A stretch of DNA of 64,000 nt from Coniochaeta sp. PMI_546 (lineage: Eukaryota > Ascomycota > Sordariomycetes > Coniochaetales > Coniochaetaceae), in contig MU271146.1 in NCBI GenBank assembly GCA_021432605.1, positions 2,232,001 to 2,296,000 on the forward strand, read 5' to 3'. The notes below the pieces were generated by a model. It ran no database searches. It was not told where the DNA came from and saw only the letters and a list, made by a program, of their open reading frames with translations. The position numbers were made by a program, and so were the translations under genes. Positions 1 through 10,800 of this stretch are shown here, one piece after another; the first letter of the stretch is position 1; the number at the start of each line of letters is the position of its first letter.

Positions 1-1497
1 CGGGATTAGTATCGTTCAATTGCAGTCACCAGAGCTCGGTCAGAGAGCTGCGAGAGGACGAGCACATACCTTCTTCGCGTTCTCAACGGAATCGGAGCCG
101 TGGCAGACATTGCGGCCAACGTCGATGCTGAAGTCGCCTACACGCCAGGAAAGTCTGTTAGAATTGCTAGGTGTACCCATCATGGGGGGAAAGCCTAGTG
201 ATGTTCCATGGTGTTGTGGTTGATATAGGAGAGGCAGGGAGTGGTATGAAATGGAACAGGGTTAGGGTTGGATGTGAGCAAAGCTCTGAAGGCTGAAGCT
301 ATCACTTACCGCGGATGGTGCCAGGGGCAGAGGCGAGGGGGTTGGTGGCACCGAGGAGGACTGTGGCCAGATGTATCAGTATTTTGTCATTTTGTGTTAT
401 GTCTCTTGTAAGTGACACTCAGGTACTCACCACGACCAGTCTTGACGGCATCACGGCCCTCCCAGACCATGGCGCAGATGGGGCCGCTGTTCATGTCTGT
501 CGCACCAATCAGCATTGATCCATATCCAAAAGTTGATATACAGACACATACAGTTGACGAGGCCAGCGAAGAAGGGCTTGTCCTTGAGATCGGCATCTAA
601 AGGCGGTCAGCGGGGTTCGGCTGTTGGGGGATGGATTCGTGGTCAGGCTCGTACAGTGCTTCTCAAGGTGCTCCTTGCCGGGGGTAACGAGCTTGATGGC
701 AGCAAGCTTGTAGCTATATGTCGGATCAGTCCAATGGTGTTCTTTTGGGCGGTTGGGTATCAGCGATGGGTCTTACCCGCGGTTCTCGAAGCGGGAGATG
801 ATGGGACCAACGAGTCCACGCTGTGAACGGTATTAGTATGCTGTGAGACAACAAAAAGGCTCTGGAACATGAAGACATACCTGGACGCCGTCGGGCTTGA
901 TAGCAATGAAGCTGCGAGCTTGTGTTAGCTGAAGTCAAGACTAGACGAAGGTCCACAAGCTGGGCTGAAGCTTTCTGCACAGCTCAGGTGATGGCGGGGT
1001 CGTGGAGGGGCTAGCAAGCTGGAGAGGACTCACGTCTGCTCGGTGGAAGACATGTCGGCGACTGGAATCTGATTGACTGTGTTGTTGGTAGGGAATGAGG
1101 CTTGATTGTTAGGAAAGAGATGGGTGTAGAGGAAGAAGAAGCCAAGCAACAAGAGGGCAGCGATGTTCAATGCGGTCAAGAAATTTCGAGCCCCGCGTTG
1201 GCGGGGTTGCGTGGGGTGGTGCTGCTGCTGCTGGTCGTGCATCATCGAGACCTGATTCGCCAGGTCATTGACCAGTTCATCAGCCAATGCTCCGTTCTGG
1301 TCCTCAAGGACGCTCTGCGGAAAGGCAGCGTTGTTACGCTGGAGCTGTGCATATTGGCGGAGCTTGTTGATGATGTACTCGGAACTGGGCTTCTCTCCAG
1401 TAGGTGCCTGTGCAGGCCGTACTACTTCGTCTGTCGGGTATCGCTCCATGTCTTCTGCTTCAAGAGGCTCACGTCCGTCTGGATCGGCCAATGACAT
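1..1497 (-). CDS. ndk1: Nucleoside diphosphate kinase, 3' end off window, with in-frame N-terminal membrane-anchor extension
   Basis: The enzyme moves the terminal phosphate from NTPs to NDPs through a phospho-histidine. Exons read 1497-1034, 911-881, 820-777, 713-655, 596-552, 496-431, 360-310 and 137-70. The last exon lies left of the window; TACTAAT near base 10 looks like its branch point. Family signatures are IAIKPDGVQRGLVG, KPFFAGLVNY, MNSGPICAMVWEG, LGATNPLASAPG and the active-site NVCHGSDS (His codon 102-100). Canonical fungal NDPK would start at the ATG at 1053 (MSSTEQTF). The same frame is open upstream to an ATG at 1497, adding 148 residues with a Gln/His tract and one hydrophobic segment at residues 107-128. 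Both starts are possible; the long form would be a membrane-anchored isoform. Seven very small exons (31-68 nt) split the core. Kinase identity is certain; use of the extension is inference. Divergent from the glucosidase gene. Confidence 0.93.
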
Positions 1498-1936
1498 CTT
1501 GGAGATCTATGGAGCTCAACAGCTGATTGAAAGATTGGAATCTCTCGCTGTTGTTGATTGTTGACGGCCTCACATCTCGCCTCTCACTTTGCACATTTGC
1601 CCATCTCGCTGGCAGCTGTTTGCATTGATATCCGGCTATCGAGTATATGCGCCAATCGGGTGACGTCAGGGGCCGCTCGGACCACATGCCACGGATAAAG
1701 TCCCCTGGATTGCCCAGCCAAGCAGCCAGAGCTCTGAAAGGGACAACTTGGCCATAGCAGTTGACAACGTCCTGCGTATTGGGACGAAGACATACAGACA
1801 TTATCCCATCACACTGCAATTGGTCATTGTGAAACTTGTTCACTACTCAATGATTCCTTGATGGTTATCAGAGCAACCTAAGCTCCTTTCTTTTCTTCAG
1901 GTGCACGCCTGCGTCATCGGATCGGACAGGAGTAAG
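1498..1936. other. Divergent intergenic region, NDPK / glucosidase II
   Basis: This 439-bp stretch separates two divergent genes and should hold both promoters. Short open frames on the minus strand resemble no family I know. If NDPK is translated only from the ATG at 1053, the region up to 1497 would also be its 5' leader. Confidence 0.6.
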
Positions 1937-4900
1937 ATGCGGTCATCAACACAGCTCTTCCAAAGGTGGACGGCGTGGCTGTGTCTCTTCATTACATTCT
2001 TGGGGCTGCTGAGCCCGGCCGGTGAGTTGATCATAGCATGAGTCCCACTAGTCTGCCTTTCTCTCACTTACAATGATAAGTCGCCGTCAAGGAACACGAC
2101 TTCAAAAAGTGCGACCAGTCCGGCTTCTGTAAACGGAACAGAGCTTATGCGGACGCCGCCGTTGCGACAGGCTCGTCATGGCAGAGCCCCTACAATGTGG
2201 TTGCCGACTCAGCCCACTTCAAAGATGGACAGTTTCAGGCGACGATCCTAAAGACAATCAACGAACAGGGCGAGACGGTCCGCCTGCCTGTCACCATCTC
2301 CTTCCTCAAGAACGGAGCTGCTAGAGTCACTGTCGACGAGGAGAAGAGGCAGAAGAAAGACATTGAGCTCCGGCACAACAGCAAGGCGAGGAAAGAGCGC
2401 TACAACGAGGCCGAGAAATGGGTCATTGTTGGTGGCACGGCCCTCGACACTGAGGCCAAACTTTCCTACGAAGGGAAGAGCCAGTGGACCATCAAGTATG
2501 GTCCTTCGTCCAACTTCGAAGCTGTCATCGAGTTCTCGCCCTTCAGCCTCGAATTCAAACGCGATGGAGCTTCCCAGATCAAGTTCAACGATCGCGGGCT
2601 GCTCAACATGGAGCATTGGCGGCCCAAGGTCGACAAACCCGAACCCGAAAAGAAGGAGGGCGAGGAGACCAAGGAAGGGGAAACACCAGAAGAGAAGCCA
2701 GAGGAACCCAAGGGCGAGGACGAGAGCACCTGGTGGGATGAGACGTTTGGCGGCAACACCGACAGCAAACCTCGAGGCCCAGAAAGTGTCGCTCTCGATA
2801 TCTCATTCGTTGGGTATGACCACGTCTACGGCATTCCGTCACACGCCGGACCTCTTTCTCTGAAAGAGACTCGTGGTGGCGATGGCAACTATGCTGACCC
2901 CTACCGTTTGTACAACCTCGATGTCTTCGAGTACATCCTCGACAGCCCCATGACTCTCTACGGCGCCATTCCTTTCATGCAGGCTCATCGGAAGGACTCC
3001 ACCGTTGGCGTGTTCTGGCTCAATGCCGCAGAGACGTGGATCGATATCACCAAGGCTAAAGCACACACCAACCCGCTGGCCCTGGGCATTGGAGCCAAGA
3101 CTAACACTCAGACGCACTGGATCTCAGAAAGCGGTCTGCTCGACGTCTTCGTCTTCCTTGGCCCCACTCCGCAAGACATCACCAAAACCTACGGTGAGCT
3201 GACAGGCACGACGGCTATGCCTCAGGAGTTCGCCATCGGCTACCACCAGTGCCGATGGAACTACATCTCGGATGATGATGTCAAGGACGTCGACCGCAAG
3301 ATGGACAAGTTCAAGATCCCCTACGACGTCATCTGGCTGGATATCGAGTACACGGACGGCAAGAAGTACTTCACCTGGGACCCTAACATGTTCAAGGACC
3401 CCATCAGCATGGGCAAGCACTTGGACGAGCGCGGCCGCAAGCTCGTCACCATCATCGATCCTCATATCAAGAATGAGGACGGCTGCCATGTCGTCTCCGA
3501 GCTCAAGTCCAAGGACCTGGCCGTCAAGAACAAGGATGGGAACATCTTTGAGGGTTGGTGCTGGCCTGGCTCATCGCATTGGATCGACGCTTTCAACCCG
3601 ACCGCCATCAGCTGGTGGGCTTCACTCTTCAAGTACGACGCCTTCAAGGGCACAATGGAAAACACTTGGGTCTGGAACGACATGAACGAGCCGTCCGTCT
3701 TCAACGGCCCCGAGACAACCATGCCGAAAGACAACCTTCACTACGGCGAGTGGGAGCACCGCGACGTCCACAACCTCAACGGCCTGACGTTCCACAACGC
3801 AACAGCCCAGGCGCTCGTCTCCCGCAAGAAAGGCGAGCTCCGCCGGCCCTTCGTCCTGACCCGCTCCTTCTTCGCCGGCTCGCAGCGCATCGGCGCCATG
3901 TGGACGGGCGACAACCAGGCCTCCTGGGAGCACCTCGGCGCCGCGGTGCCCATGCTGCTCAGCCAGGGGATCTCGGGCTTTCCCTTCTCGGGAGCGGACG
4001 TGGGTGGTTTCTTCGGCAACCCCGACAAGGACCTGCAGACGCGCTGGTACCAGGCCGGCGCGTTCTACCCGTTCTTCCGCGGCCATGCGCACATTGATGC
4101 TCGTCGCCGCGAGCCGTATCTTGCTGGCGAGCCCTACACGGCAATCCTCACTGCGGCCCTGCGTCTACGGTACAGCCTCCTGCCGGCGTGGTACACCGCC
4201 TTCTACCAGGCACATAAGGACGGCACACCCATCATCCGGCCGATGTTCTACACCCACCCCACCGAGGAGGGCGGGTTCGACGTCGACGACCAACTCTTCG
4301 TCGGCGGGACGGGTCTCCTCGTCAAGCCCATCGTGGAACAGGGCAAGGAGGAGACGGACATCTTCATCCCCGACGACGAGGTGTACTACGACTACTTCAC
4401 ATACGAGATCCTGCCCACCCACAAGGGCAAGCGCCTCACTGTCTCTGCGCCTCTGGACAAGATCCCCGTCCTGATGCGGGGGGGTCACATCTTCCCCCGC
4501 CGCGACAAGCCGCGCCGCTCGTCTGCGCTGATGAAGTGGGATGACTACACGCTTGTCGTGACGCTCGGCAAGGACGGCAAGAGTGCCGAGGGCGAGCTGT
4601 ATGCTGACGACGGCGACTCGTTTGATTTTGAGGAGGGACAGTATATCCACCGCAAGTTCATCCTGGCGGGCGGACACACGTTGACGTCGGTTGATGCCGA
4701 GGGGCGGGATGTAGGGAGCGTGAAGGAGGGGAGCTGGATGAAGGAGATGAGGAAGGTGAAGGTTGATAGGGTGATTGTCGTGGGCGCGCCGAAGGAGTGG
4801 AAGGATAAGAAGGAGGTTACGGTTGAGGGCGAGGATGGCAAGTGGACGGCCGAGATCGACTATAGTCCCGCCAGCAAGGGGAGGGCGGCTTTTGCTGTTG

Positions 4901-4950
4901 TTAGAAAGGTTGGGGCTAGGATCGGGGGCGATTTTAGGATTGTGTTTTAG
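1937..4950 (+). CDS. ROT2: Glucosidase II alpha subunit (GH31), endoplasmic reticulum
   Basis: This removes the two inner alpha-1,3-linked glucoses from N-glycans in the ER lumen, with a separate beta subunit that provides retention. Exons are 1937-2021 and 2081-4950, giving 984 residues. Residues 1-28 form a signal sequence with a hydrophobic core (LCLFITFLGLL). The mature N-terminus has the characteristic DFKKCDQSGFCKRNR stretch of the subunit. The GH31 nucleophile is the Asp in WNDMNEPSVF (about residue 562) and the acid/base Asp is in WTGDNQ (about 639). An acidic Glu/Lys-rich insert near residues 215-245 (KPEPEKKEGEE) interrupts the N-terminal beta domain, as in other fungal members. Length is normal for the family. 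The first intron follows the signal sequence, and the ATG at 1937 is the only start that supplies one. No defects seen. Confidence 0.95.
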
Positions 4951-5918
4951 GTGAGAGTTATTGTACATGTAGAACTGGGATAGAAAACATGGTCTGCTCT
5001 AGACGTTTACTATGTTCCCTCGTTGTATAGCGGGCCGAAGGGTTGCAGAGTATCGGCACCACGGCGGTGAGCTGGCGGAGTCCTGGATTCTGTGAAGCAT
5101 ATTAGCATCCGTGCACAAGAGAAGCGCGGATACGATGTTGTACATCGGATTCAGCTGAGGCTCTCGCGCGTTTGATGTATGACAACCACCTCGGCGATAA
5201 GAGGGATACGAAGAGGCAGGTAGGTCTAGTTCCGCAAGGATCGTCGATCTCTACATGTAAGCCATCACGCTAACTCAGGGGTATGTTACCTTCATAAGCT
5301 TTCCTCGACTGCCACTGGTAGGTCTATTCTGCTCCCAAATGAAAACCATGCTCTTGTGTGACGGAATGTCGTCCAATACTTCTATCATGGGCCCGTCGTG
5401 CGACCATGTTACACAATAGGCAGACGCAATCGCTTTGTCCAGCTCCGAGCGTCGACAATAGAAATGCTGTACTTGCCATTTCGTTTAGCAAACCGAACTG
5501 CATAGCCGCCCCCGATGTTGATCGCCGTGGTGCACGCCGAATCGTACCGTTACGGTTGACTGCGCCCTGTGAGTCTCCCCTTGCATAAGAAGCGACCATG
5601 CAGTGTAACCATTGACCGGTTTTTTCTGGCTAACAAAGTCCTGATGGGTTGCGGTAGACGCAAACGCGAACATGTGTTTTCTGAATAATGAAGCCGAACT
5701 GGATACGGATCGACATGGATATAAATGAAGGTGCCTGTGCCGCGGCCGCGCTTAGGGAGCGACGATCCTATATGATGATCGCTCAGATCTTAAAGAACGC
5801 TGTTTTCCTCTACTCTTTCTGTTGTTAGACCTTGTTTATCATTTTTACTGATCGTCAAGTCACTCGTTGTTACAAACAACTCACCTGCTGCTAGCTCTGA
5901 AGACCACAGACGCTCACC
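4951..5918. other. Intergenic region upstream of the eqolisin-like gene
   Basis: This holds the 3' end of the glucosidase gene and the promoter of the next gene. Apart from a TATA-like site at 5720, nothing is recognised. Open frames at 5324-5673 have no coding signature. Confidence 0.5.
5720..5726 (+). promoter_or_regulatory. Candidate TATA box (TATAAAT)
   Basis: TATAAAT lies 193 bp before the start codon at 5919 and is followed by pyrimidine-rich sequence near 5805-5830 that could be the transcription start area. Position and match are suggestive only. Confidence 0.35.
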
Positions 5919-6791
5919 ATGAAGCCACTTACACTACTTCCTCTCCTCACATTCCTAGGCGCATCAGCCCACCGCTCGCCCTCTCGCCGCGCCGCCCACT
6001 CCCACAAACTAAGCCATGCCCCAATCCCCTCTATTCCAGGCCCAACCTTCCTCAAACCAGGAAGCAAATCCGCCTTCGCCTCAACCGCCGCCACCGCTCC
6101 CGAGTCCCAAAAAGCCGGTGCCCGCCTGGCAGGGACCAACATAACCTCCGTGTCAGCCACTTTCAAGATCCCCTTTGCAGAGATGACAACCACGGGACCA
6201 ACAGCCGACAACGAGAACGGCGTCTACCAGGCCTCCTACTGGGTGGGTATCGACGGCGTCACGACCGCCTCGTGCGGCGGGGTATCCCTCCGCGCCGGCA
6301 TCGACACCTTCTGGGACACGGGCATGCGGTCCACGGGGGCGTGGTACGAGTGGTACCCAGACGAGGGGTCGTCGCTATTCGGGAACTTCACGGTGCAGCA
6401 GGGCGATATCGTGCGTATCACCACGGTGGCGGATGCGGATGGACTCGGAGGGGCGGTTACGGTGGAGAAGCTTGACGGGACCGGGTGTGAAGCTAAGGTG
6501 TTGGCGTCCGCAAGTCATAGGTTCGAGGGGAAGACCGACGAGAGGCTGTGTCTGGGCGAGGCGGCCTGGGTGATTGAGGATTATCCGCTGCATGATCGGC
6601 CGGAGTTCCCACTTGCATTGGCTAATTTTACCGAGGTCGTTTTCGAGGGAGTCAAGGTTAATGGGAATGGGGTGACGACGGGGTTAGAGGTGTTTGATAT
6701 CAATCTTGAGGCTCAAGGAGGCCGGTTGACGGATTGTGAGGTTGTGGAAGAAGGGAGTGTTGATTGTAAGAGAGTTGTTGGTGATGCATAG
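5919..6791 (+). CDS. Secreted eqolisin-fold (peptidase G1/A4) protein, catalytically dead by sequence
   Basis: Single exon, 290 residues, with a signal peptide (about residues 1-17, ending GASA). The body matches glutamic peptidases of the scytalidoglutamic-peptidase/aspergillopepsin II family: YWVGIDG (107-113), a Cys-Gly-Gly loop (119-121), AWYEWYPDEG (141-150), GDIVRITT and WVIEDYP (217-223). In this family catalysis uses a Gln in a LQTG motif and a Glu just before the Trp in AEW or AEF. Here those positions read LRAG (Arg125) and AAW (Ala216), so both catalytic residues are missing while the fold residues remain. A dibasic SRR at residues 22-24 could be a propeptide site. Peptidase activity is therefore unlikely; a carbohydrate-binding, inhibitor or decoy role is conceivable but not shown. 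The frame is intact, so it is not an obvious pseudogene. Confidence 0.88.
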   Translation: MKPLTLLPLLTFLGASAHRSPSRRAAHSHKLSHAPIPSIPGPTFLKPGSKSAFASTAATAPESQKAGARLAGTNITSVSATFKIPFAEMTTTGPTADNENGVYQASYWVGIDGVTTASCGGVSLRAGIDTFWDTGMRSTGAWYEWYPDEGSSLFGNFTVQQGDIVRITTVADADGLGGAVTVEKLDGTGCEAKVLASASHRFEGKTDERLCLGEAAWVIEDYPLHDRPEFPLALANFTEVVFEGVKVNGNGVTTGLEVFDINLEAQGGRLTDCEVVEEGSVDCKRVVGDA

Positions 6792-7808
6792 GTGGTGCCC
6801 CGGTGTCTAGAGTGGAAGGTTAAGATGAGACATGATAGAACGTATGTACTTACTATAAACAATCATCCAAGTGCTTTCTTAGTGTATGTGACCTGCATAG
6901 TTAGGGAATCAGAATTTAAATACAGCACGTCATAGCAATTGTGCTCTTACCATAAGACCCTCTCACCATGAGAACATCTCACCATCTGACCTCTCAGGGT
7001 AACCACATCACTACCATAACCTAAGAGCCAATAGCAAGGATCCAAAACAGGAACCTCGAGACTGGTTCTCAATTCGCAATCCATGGCCGAAAAATGACGG
7101 GACGACTGCTTGACATCGGGAGTTCGCAAGATGGATCTTGGTTGAACGACCAAAGCGAAGTCCAGGAACAATGAACTGGACAGGAGTTCCCGCCCAAGCT
7201 GTAAGTCAGCTTATCTGCGCTATGTTTCGAGCCCTCTGAAATGTTTCCTGTAGCAAGGGGACGCCAGCACGATGTACCTATATAGTCTCGCTGAATGTTA
7301 CACATCTGCGAAGGAGTCAAATCTCTGGAGTCAGTCAGTGACGAGAAGGAACCTATCCAAAACCTGTCGCCGTCCTCGAAACTGAGCAACCCGCCGCTGT
7401 AAGCCAAGTTACGACAGAATCAAAGGGAGCCAACTAGGTAGCCCACTAGGCAGCCGACTAGCTATCAGAGAACGCCAGATTTGACGTCCGTCCAGACTCT
7501 GGACTCTGGACGTACCTCAACTCCATTATCATTCAGACTTCCTTCAGTGTCCTACGGCTGCGTAGCACTTTGAATATATTCAGATATTGTAATTATCTTA
7601 GTGTGTCTATAAATCATTAAGGTATCTATTGCAAATATGGGAATCATCGATCTATCATAACCCAAACACGTCTACCACCACTCCTTATTATACGTATAAG
7701 CATTGAAACACCGAAACCTAACCAAGCTACCTGAAAACATAACTCCTAAGATTCAAAAAGAAGGACCGCGAAGATGAAGAAGTCAAAGTCAATATAATCC
7801 GAGACTGC
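6792..7808. other. Convergent intergenic region between eqolisin-like and esterase genes
   Basis: This 1-kb spacer receives the 3' ends of two convergent genes. It contains a 3 x 12-bp tandem repeat at 7428. A 112-codon minus-strand open frame (7407-7069) matches nothing I know and is not called as a gene. Confidence 0.5.
7428..7463. repeat. Three tandem 12-bp units, AGCCNACTAGSY
   Basis: The units are AGCCAACTAGGT, AGCCCACTAGGC and AGCCGACTAGCT, contiguous and differing at only a few positions. Each carries a CTAG at a fixed 12-bp spacing. It may be a minisatellite or a clustered binding site; function unknown. Confidence 0.7.
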
Positions 7809-10800
7809 TTACGCAGTGCACTCTGGAGCATTCTTAACGGTCGTAGTTTTAACCTTGAAGACAGTAGACGTGCTCTTGACAGTCGTCGTCTTCGTAACTG
7901 CGGCCGGGGTGACGACGACGGTCTGCACATTGCCGGCGACACTCACGGTCTTCACAGCCGTGGCGGTCGAGACGGGAAGCGTGGTGACGACTGTGGTGGT
8001 GCTGGCCACGTTGTTCGTGACGGTGACGGTCCGCTGTGCGGCGGTGACGACGGACGTGCTGCTGACAACCTTGTAGGAGGTGGTAGTGACCGGCGCGGAG
8101 GACTCGGTCTGCAGGGAGCTCACGGTGACAACGCTTGTAGCTGTGTTGCCGCTCAGGGACTGCGTGACGCGCGAGGTCACGGAGAGAATGCTGGTTATTG
8201 TGTTGCCGGCGACGGACTCGGTGACGTACGAGGTGGCGTAGACTGAGCTGGTGACTGTTTTTCCGGCTATGGAAACTGTAGAGGTTGAACTTATCGTCGC
8301 CAGGCTGGTGACGGTCGTTGCGTCTGCGCTCTCAACAACAACGGACGTGGCGGTCGCGTAAGATGTCGTGAGGACGGTTGATGTTGCTGCCTTGAGTGTG
8401 ATGACTGGCGCGGTCGTGGAAGTGCTGGTGACGGTAGCATAGTACGTAGACCCGGTTTGGGTGACTGTGATTGTCTTGACAAAAGAAGTGAGCGTTGCGC
8501 TGATGGTCAGGGTCGTAGTTCCGGCGGCGGCGCGTGCCTCGAGACCTCTGGCGAAAAGCTTGGCCGCAACTGGTGCAGGCGTGCAAGTAGCGGTGATAGT
8601 CGTCGACTTCGTTTTTAGCTTGACTGAAGTCACAGAAACAGTGACAGACGAAGCCTGTAATGCTGTTAGCTCATGCGAATGTCCGAATGGTCCGACAAGC
8701 AAAACGTTACCTTCAGAGTAGTGGTCTTGGCCACATCGGCACCCGTAACAGTAGTTGCGCTCGTAACAGTCGTACCCTTGTGGGTGGACGTCTTGTACAC
8801 GGTAACGACGCCTCCCTCGTTGTCAGTGACGGTTGTGGCCTTTGGCGTAGAGGTCGAGATGACGAAGCTGGTGGTGGTTGCTTTCACAGTCGTCGTCTTC
8901 GCAGGCACAGTGGTGGTCCCGAATAGAGTGGAGGTGCTCTTGATAGTGGTGTCCTTGCCTGTAATGGTTGTTGTAACGAAGGCTATCTCGGTAGTCTTCA
9001 CGGTTGTGGCCTTTCCTGAGACAGTGGTCGTCGCAACAGACGTGGTTGTTGTCTTCAAGGTAGTGTCCTTGCCGGACACTGTGCTTGTGAGGTACGAAGT
9101 GACGGTTACTTTTACAGTCGCGGCCTTGGCGCTCCGAGTGCTGGTGGTGGTGGTCACGGACGTCGTCTTGAGAGTTGAAGTCCTGAGGACTACGGCCGGC
9201 GTGACTGCAAGACAGGTTAGAAGAGAAGTATGCCCATGGCTGGATTGGGACTCACTAGTAGTGCCATCGTTCTCCGTGACGACAACGGTAGAGGTAGAAG
9301 AAACATCGCCCAGGCTGAGGGTAGTAGTAGTAGTCTCCTTGTCAGTTGAGGTACGGGTAACATAGGCGGTGGCTACTGGGATGGTCGAGGTGCTGGATGT
9401 CAGGCTCATAGTAGTCGAGGATACAGTCGAGGAGGAAGCAGACGTGCTCGCGCAAGCAGCGGGAGCAGAGCCAATTCCAGCGACGAATGGCTGGACATCG
9501 ACAACAGAGAAATCAATCCAGGAAGTAGTGGTGAAGAAGTTTGCAAGCTGATACTGAACAACCTCAGCGTCGGTGAGCTGCGTCGAGAAGGCAGCGCGGC
9601 TGCAAGTGTTTGCACCAGGACCGTAGTTGTGGTATTCGGCAAAGACAACACCGTCTGTCTGAGGCGAAGATCTGCTCCACTGGACCCAACCAGCAGATCC
9701 CACACTGGAATCAAGGTAGGAATCAACGTAGACAACTTGGGCATTATTGTTCCAAGGGCGGCCAAGGCTGACATTCTTGAATCCAGAAGCGCCGTTGGCC
9801 GGGACGATGCGGCACTGGTCAAACACGAAACCAGCCTTAGTGGTATTCGTCGTGCGCTTGGATGCAGTTATCGAGTCGCTGTCCTTGTTTGGAGAGATGG
9901 TAGAGTTCAAGAAGTATCCAGAACCACCGCCAAAGATAAAGTCGACATTGCCCTCGATGTAGGTCTTGAAGGTAAACATGCTACCGCTAATGTAGAGGGT
10001 GTCCTGGTTGCCATAGATCTGGCAACCGTGCATGAAGGCAAACTTGCTGCTCTTGACCGCGAACCCGAGCGACGCGATGTTCTTTTGAGTCCCATTGTCG
10101 TTGCGGAAGTTGATGTTATAAGCATAGAAGTAGTTGCCGGTGGCATAGACAGTTGCAGCGTCAACATCACTTCCAGTACCCTGAGTGTCTTCGCCGTAAG
10201 ACTGCGTGATGGAGACCTGGTTCTGAGAGTAATCGTCGGTAGCGTCAGAATACCCGATGAAAATGGTGGATCCGGACTTGTTGACGATGAGCTGCTCATG
10301 GTAGGTGCCGGGGTAGATGAAGATGGTCGCGTTGATTTTGCTCGACGTTGGAGCGGCGTCCAGCGCAGCCTGGATAGTCTCATAGGTGGTAAGACCGTCA
10401 ATCGCGCTTTTAGAAACAATGAGAGCGCCGGCAGGTGGGACAGTGCCGTTGTAGGTCGAGCTACCAGAGACAGTGACATTGGTGGCGGTAGTGCTATTGG
10501 CCACACTTGGTTGCGGTGTGGCGATGGATTCGAAGTAGGTCAGATCAATCCAAGACGTGGAATCCATGACAGAGCTCAAAGAGTAGGTATCCGAGGTCAG
10601 CAGAGTAGCATTCTGAAATGCCTGGCGAGCTGCAACATTGTTCTCCCAATTGGAAGGACCCGTGTTGTTGAACTCTGCGAATGTGATGTGGTCGGTACGA
10701 GGATCGGTAGCAGACCATACCTTCCAGCCGGTCGGGTTTATAACATCGTCAATATAGGAATTCTTCACAACCACAAGAGCGTAAGCGGAATAGGGCCTCC

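Noticed and set aside
1469-1843. Minus-strand frame upstream of the NDPK extension
   Set aside because: Overlaps the extension start in another frame and has no family resemblance. It sits in the divergent promoter.
4165-4968. 267-codon minus-strand frame under the glucosidase 3' end
   Set aside because: Antisense to GH31 coding sequence; Leu/Arg/His-rich with no family pattern.
8673-9365. Val-rich 230-codon plus-strand frame
   Set aside because: Antisense image of the Thr-rich repeat tail: Thr and Ser codons read backwards give Val and Gly.
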